Positions 7,045 to 8,317 of a stretch of DNA of 8,317 nucleotides are shown one piece after another (the stretch's first letter is position 1; each line of letters opens with the position of its first letter). Source of the DNA: SZAS-79 sp031376265 (GTDB lineage: Bacteria > Pseudomonadota > Gammaproteobacteria > Burkholderiales > SG8-39); contig JANMDK010000116.1 of assembly GCA_031376265.1 (NCBI GenBank), positions 1-8,317 of the forward strand. The letters are read 5' to 3'. A program made the position numbers and the translations under genes. The notes below the pieces were generated by a model, which did not search any database, was not told the origin of the DNA, and worked only from the letters and a program-made list of their open reading frames with translations.

Positions 7045-7730
7045 GGGCGTTCTTCCTCTTCCTGGTGCTTGCCAACCTGGGCTTCTTCGCGTGGGCGAAT
7101 TTCTTCTCGGACGGCGACACGCAATCGGATCCCAAGCCGCTCGCGAGGCAGGTCTCGGCCGACAAGCTGCGCGTGGTGCCGGCGAATGCGTCGGGCAAGG
7201 CCGCGCCGGTTTCCGCAAAGGCTGCCGAGCCGGCCGCGGGGGCCGCGCCGCCGAAGTCCGCGTGCACGGAGTGGGGCGCTTTCTCCGCCGCGGATGCCGC
7301 GAAGGCAACCGAGGCCCTCGCGCCGCTGGCGCTCGGACCCAGGCTCTCCCAGCGCCAGGCGGATGAGGCGGCGAGCTGGTGGGTTTTCATCCCGCCGCGC
7401 GGAAGCCGGCAGGACGCGCAGAAGAAGGCCGCCGAGCTCAAGGCCCTCGGCATCGACGAATATTTCATCGTCCAGGACGAGGGGCCGACCCGCAACGCGG
7501 TTTCGCTCGGCGTCTTCAAGACCGAGCAGGCGGCGAACAACCGCCTCGATGCGCTGAAAACCAAGGGCGTGAAGACCGCGCAGGTCGGCGCCAGGGACGC
7601 TACCCTGCAGAAGACCTACCTGCAGGTGCGCCAGACGGACGACGCGATGGTCGCCAAGCTGCGCGAAATTGCGCAGGGGTTTACGGGATCCGAAGTGCGC
7701 GACTGCGGCGCCGCTGCGCCGGGCGCCTGA
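7041..7730 (+). CDS. SPOR-domain protein with N-terminal membrane anchor
   Basis: A 229-residue bitopic inner-membrane protein. Residues 1-2 are short and basic, then a hydrophobic helix at about 3-21 (AFFLFLVLANLGFFAWANFF) acts as an uncleaved anchor. An Ala/Pro/Lys-rich linker (about 50-72) leads to a periplasmic part. The SPOR domain is about 111-182: WWVFIPPRG opens it, EYFIVQDEG and AVSLGVFKTEQAANNRL follow. SPOR domains bind glycan strands of peptidoglycan lacking stem peptides and often localise proteins to the division site. Two cysteines (Cys75 just before the domain and Cys222 after it) could form a disulfide. The GTG start at 7041 overlaps the coaX stop; the frame is open upstream but that part overlaps coaX and has no family features. 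The position after birA-coaX is a recurring arrangement in betaproteobacteria. The specific role is not known. Confidence 0.85.
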   Translation: MRAFFLFLVLANLGFFAWANFFSDGDTQSDPKPLARQVSADKLRVVPANASGKAAPVSAKAAEPAAGAAPPKSACTEWGAFSAADAAKATEALAPLALGPRLSQRQADEAASWWVFIPPRGSRQDAQKKAAELKALGIDEYFIVQDEGPTRNAVSLGVFKTEQAANNRLDALKTKGVKTAQVGARDATLQKTYLQVRQTDDAMVAKLREIAQGFTGSEVRDCGAAAPGA

Positions 7731-7740
7731 CCGACCGGGT

Positions 7741-8118
7741 CTAGCCGATCGGGTACGCGCCGCCGGGCAGGTGCTCGGCCACGACGGCCAGCAGGCGGTC
7801 CGCGCGCACCGGTTTCGTGATGTATCCGACTGCGCCGAGGTCCTTGCCGCGGGCGACGTCATCCATCGACGTGAGAAAGATCACCGGGATCTTCGGCAGG
7901 GACTTGTCGGATTTCAGCGCTTCGACGAACTGGTACCCGTCCATGTTCGGCATGTTGACGTCGGTGATGATCAGGTCGGGCGGATTCTTGAGCACCGCGT
8001 AGCCCGCCTCGATCCCGTCGGAGGCCGTAGTCACGCTGTAGCCGGCCGACGAGAGATGCAGTTTGAGCAATTCTCGCAGGCTCTGGTCGTCGTCGACTAC
8101 GAGGATGGACTTGGGCAT
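7741..8118 (-). CDS. Single-domain response regulator (CheY-like receiver)
   Basis: A 125-residue protein that is a receiver domain only, with no output domain. It has the acidic pocket VVDDDQ (Asp9-Asp11), the phospho-acceptor Asp53 in TDVNMPNMDG (52-61), the conserved Thr83 in FLTS, and the TKP lysine Lys102. All residues needed for phosphorylation by a histidine kinase are present, so it should work through protein-protein contacts as CheY, PilH or phosphorelay intermediates do. No kinase gene is in the window. The ATG at 8118 is set by the canonical receiver N-terminus (MPKSILVVDDD); no Shine-Dalgarno is visible before it. It lies 28 bp downstream of tRNA-Thr on the same strand, with no separate promoter evident, and ends 10 bp from the convergent SPOR gene. 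The specific pathway is unknown. Confidence 0.93.
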   Translation of the reverse strand: MPKSILVVDDDQSLRELLKLHLSSAGYSVTTASDGIEAGYAVLKNPPDLIITDVNMPNMDGYQFVEALKSDKSLPKIPVIFLTSMDDVARGKDLGAVGYITKPVRADRLLAVVAEHLPGGAYPIG

Positions 8119-8146
8119 CGCGCTAAGCCGCTTCGGCGGAAATGTG

Positions 8147-8222
8147 TGGTGCCGGGGAGAGGAGTCGAACCTCCGACCTTCGCATTACGAATGCGCTGCT
8201 CTACCAACTGAGCTACACCGGC
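8147..8222 (-). tRNA. tRNA-Thr (anticodon CGU)
   Basis: A 76-nt cloverleaf on the - strand including an encoded CCA (8147-8149) and discriminator A (8150). The anticodon loop TTCGTAA (8185-8191) places anticodon CGU at 8187-8189, reading ACG threonine codons. The D arm (GCTCAGTTGGTAGAGC) and T loop (TTCGACT) are standard. The T stem is GGAGG/CCTCT with one G-U pair. The acceptor stem GCCGGTG/CCCCGGC has a U6-C67 mismatch. The 27-43 G-A mismatch in the anticodon stem is, from memory, also present in E. coli tRNA-Thr(CGU). ACG codons are frequent in this GC-rich sequence. Confidence 0.97.
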
Positions 8223-8243
8223 CCGGATGAAGCAAGACCCGAC

Positions 8244-8273
8244 ATTATAGTCTGCCGGGGTGGACCCCGCCAA
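8244..8273 (-). promoter_or_regulatory. Sigma70-type promoter of tRNA-Thr
   Basis: On the - strand a perfect -10 box TATAAT (8244-8249) is preceded, after an 18-bp spacer, by TTGGCG (8268-8273), four of six matches to the -35 consensus. Transcription would start near 8237-8238, leaving a leader of about 15 nt before the tRNA. The bases just after the -10 box (GTCGGG) are GC-rich, as in the discriminators of growth-rate and ppGpp controlled stable-RNA promoters. It is the only convincing promoter in the window and probably also serves the receiver gene downstream. Confidence 0.7.
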
Positions 8274-8277
8274 TTTC

Positions 8278-8295
8278 GCCCTGCCGGGCCAGGGC
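8278..8295. other. Small hairpin near the right edge
   Basis: GCCCTG (8278-8283) and CAGGGC (8290-8295) form a perfect 6-bp inverted repeat with a 6-nt loop. No T run follows on either strand. It might belong to the end of a neighbouring gene outside the window, but nothing else in 8274-8317 can be assigned. Confidence 0.25.
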
Positions 8296-8317
8296 CGTTC
8301 GCCGGGCGCGCACCGCC

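Noticed and set aside
5452..7308. A 618-codon open frame on the - strand
   Set aside because: It is antisense to birA, coaX and the SPOR gene, begins with a Pro/Arg-rich string and shows no domain. The + strand genes carry clear motifs.
7708..7760. GC-rich repeats between SPOR and receiver genes as a bidirectional terminator
   Set aside because: GCGC-CGG-GCGC and the CCGATCGG palindrome are too short, and no T run follows on either strand.
8121..8146. Hairpin CCGC-CGAA-GCGG between tRNA and receiver gene as a terminator
   Set aside because: The stem is only four base pairs and is not followed by T residues.

Overview
The window is GC-rich (roughly two-thirds G+C), gene-dense bacterial chromosome with no mobile element, CRISPR array or rRNA. 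The birA-coaX-SPOR gene order and the GC-rich, tightly overlapping organisation suggest a proteobacterium, most likely a betaproteobacterium. This is inferred from gene order and protein character, not from a search.

Left part (1-5477), all on the + strand: the 3' end of a solute-binding protein gene, a terminator-like hairpin, then two DppB/DppC-type permeases, a double-domain DppD-DppF-type ATPase, and an M81 (MlrC-type) metallopeptidase. Together these look like an importer for a peptide-like molecule plus a cytoplasmic zinc hydrolase that could act on it. The substrate cannot be read from sequence.

Middle part (5477-7730), also +: birA (biotin-protein ligase without a DNA-binding domain), coaX (type III pantothenate kinase) and a membrane-anchored SPOR-domain protein. 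From the second permease to the SPOR gene, every junction is a 1-4 nt stop/start overlap (TTGA, TGATG, TGATG, ATGA, GTGA). The transport/peptidase genes and the cofactor genes therefore appear to form one translationally coupled operon.

Right part (7741-8317), on the - strand: a tRNA-Thr(CGU) gene with a near-consensus promoter, followed 28 nt downstream by a stand-alone CheY-like receiver protein that converges on the SPOR gene with only 10 bp between the two stop codons. The last ~45 bp hold only a small hairpin.

I found no clearly new biological system. The most notable points are the terminator hairpin that runs right up to a start codon with no Shine-Dalgarno, the coupling of a peptide importer/M81 cassette to birA-coaX, and the tRNA/receiver pair apparently sharing one promoter.
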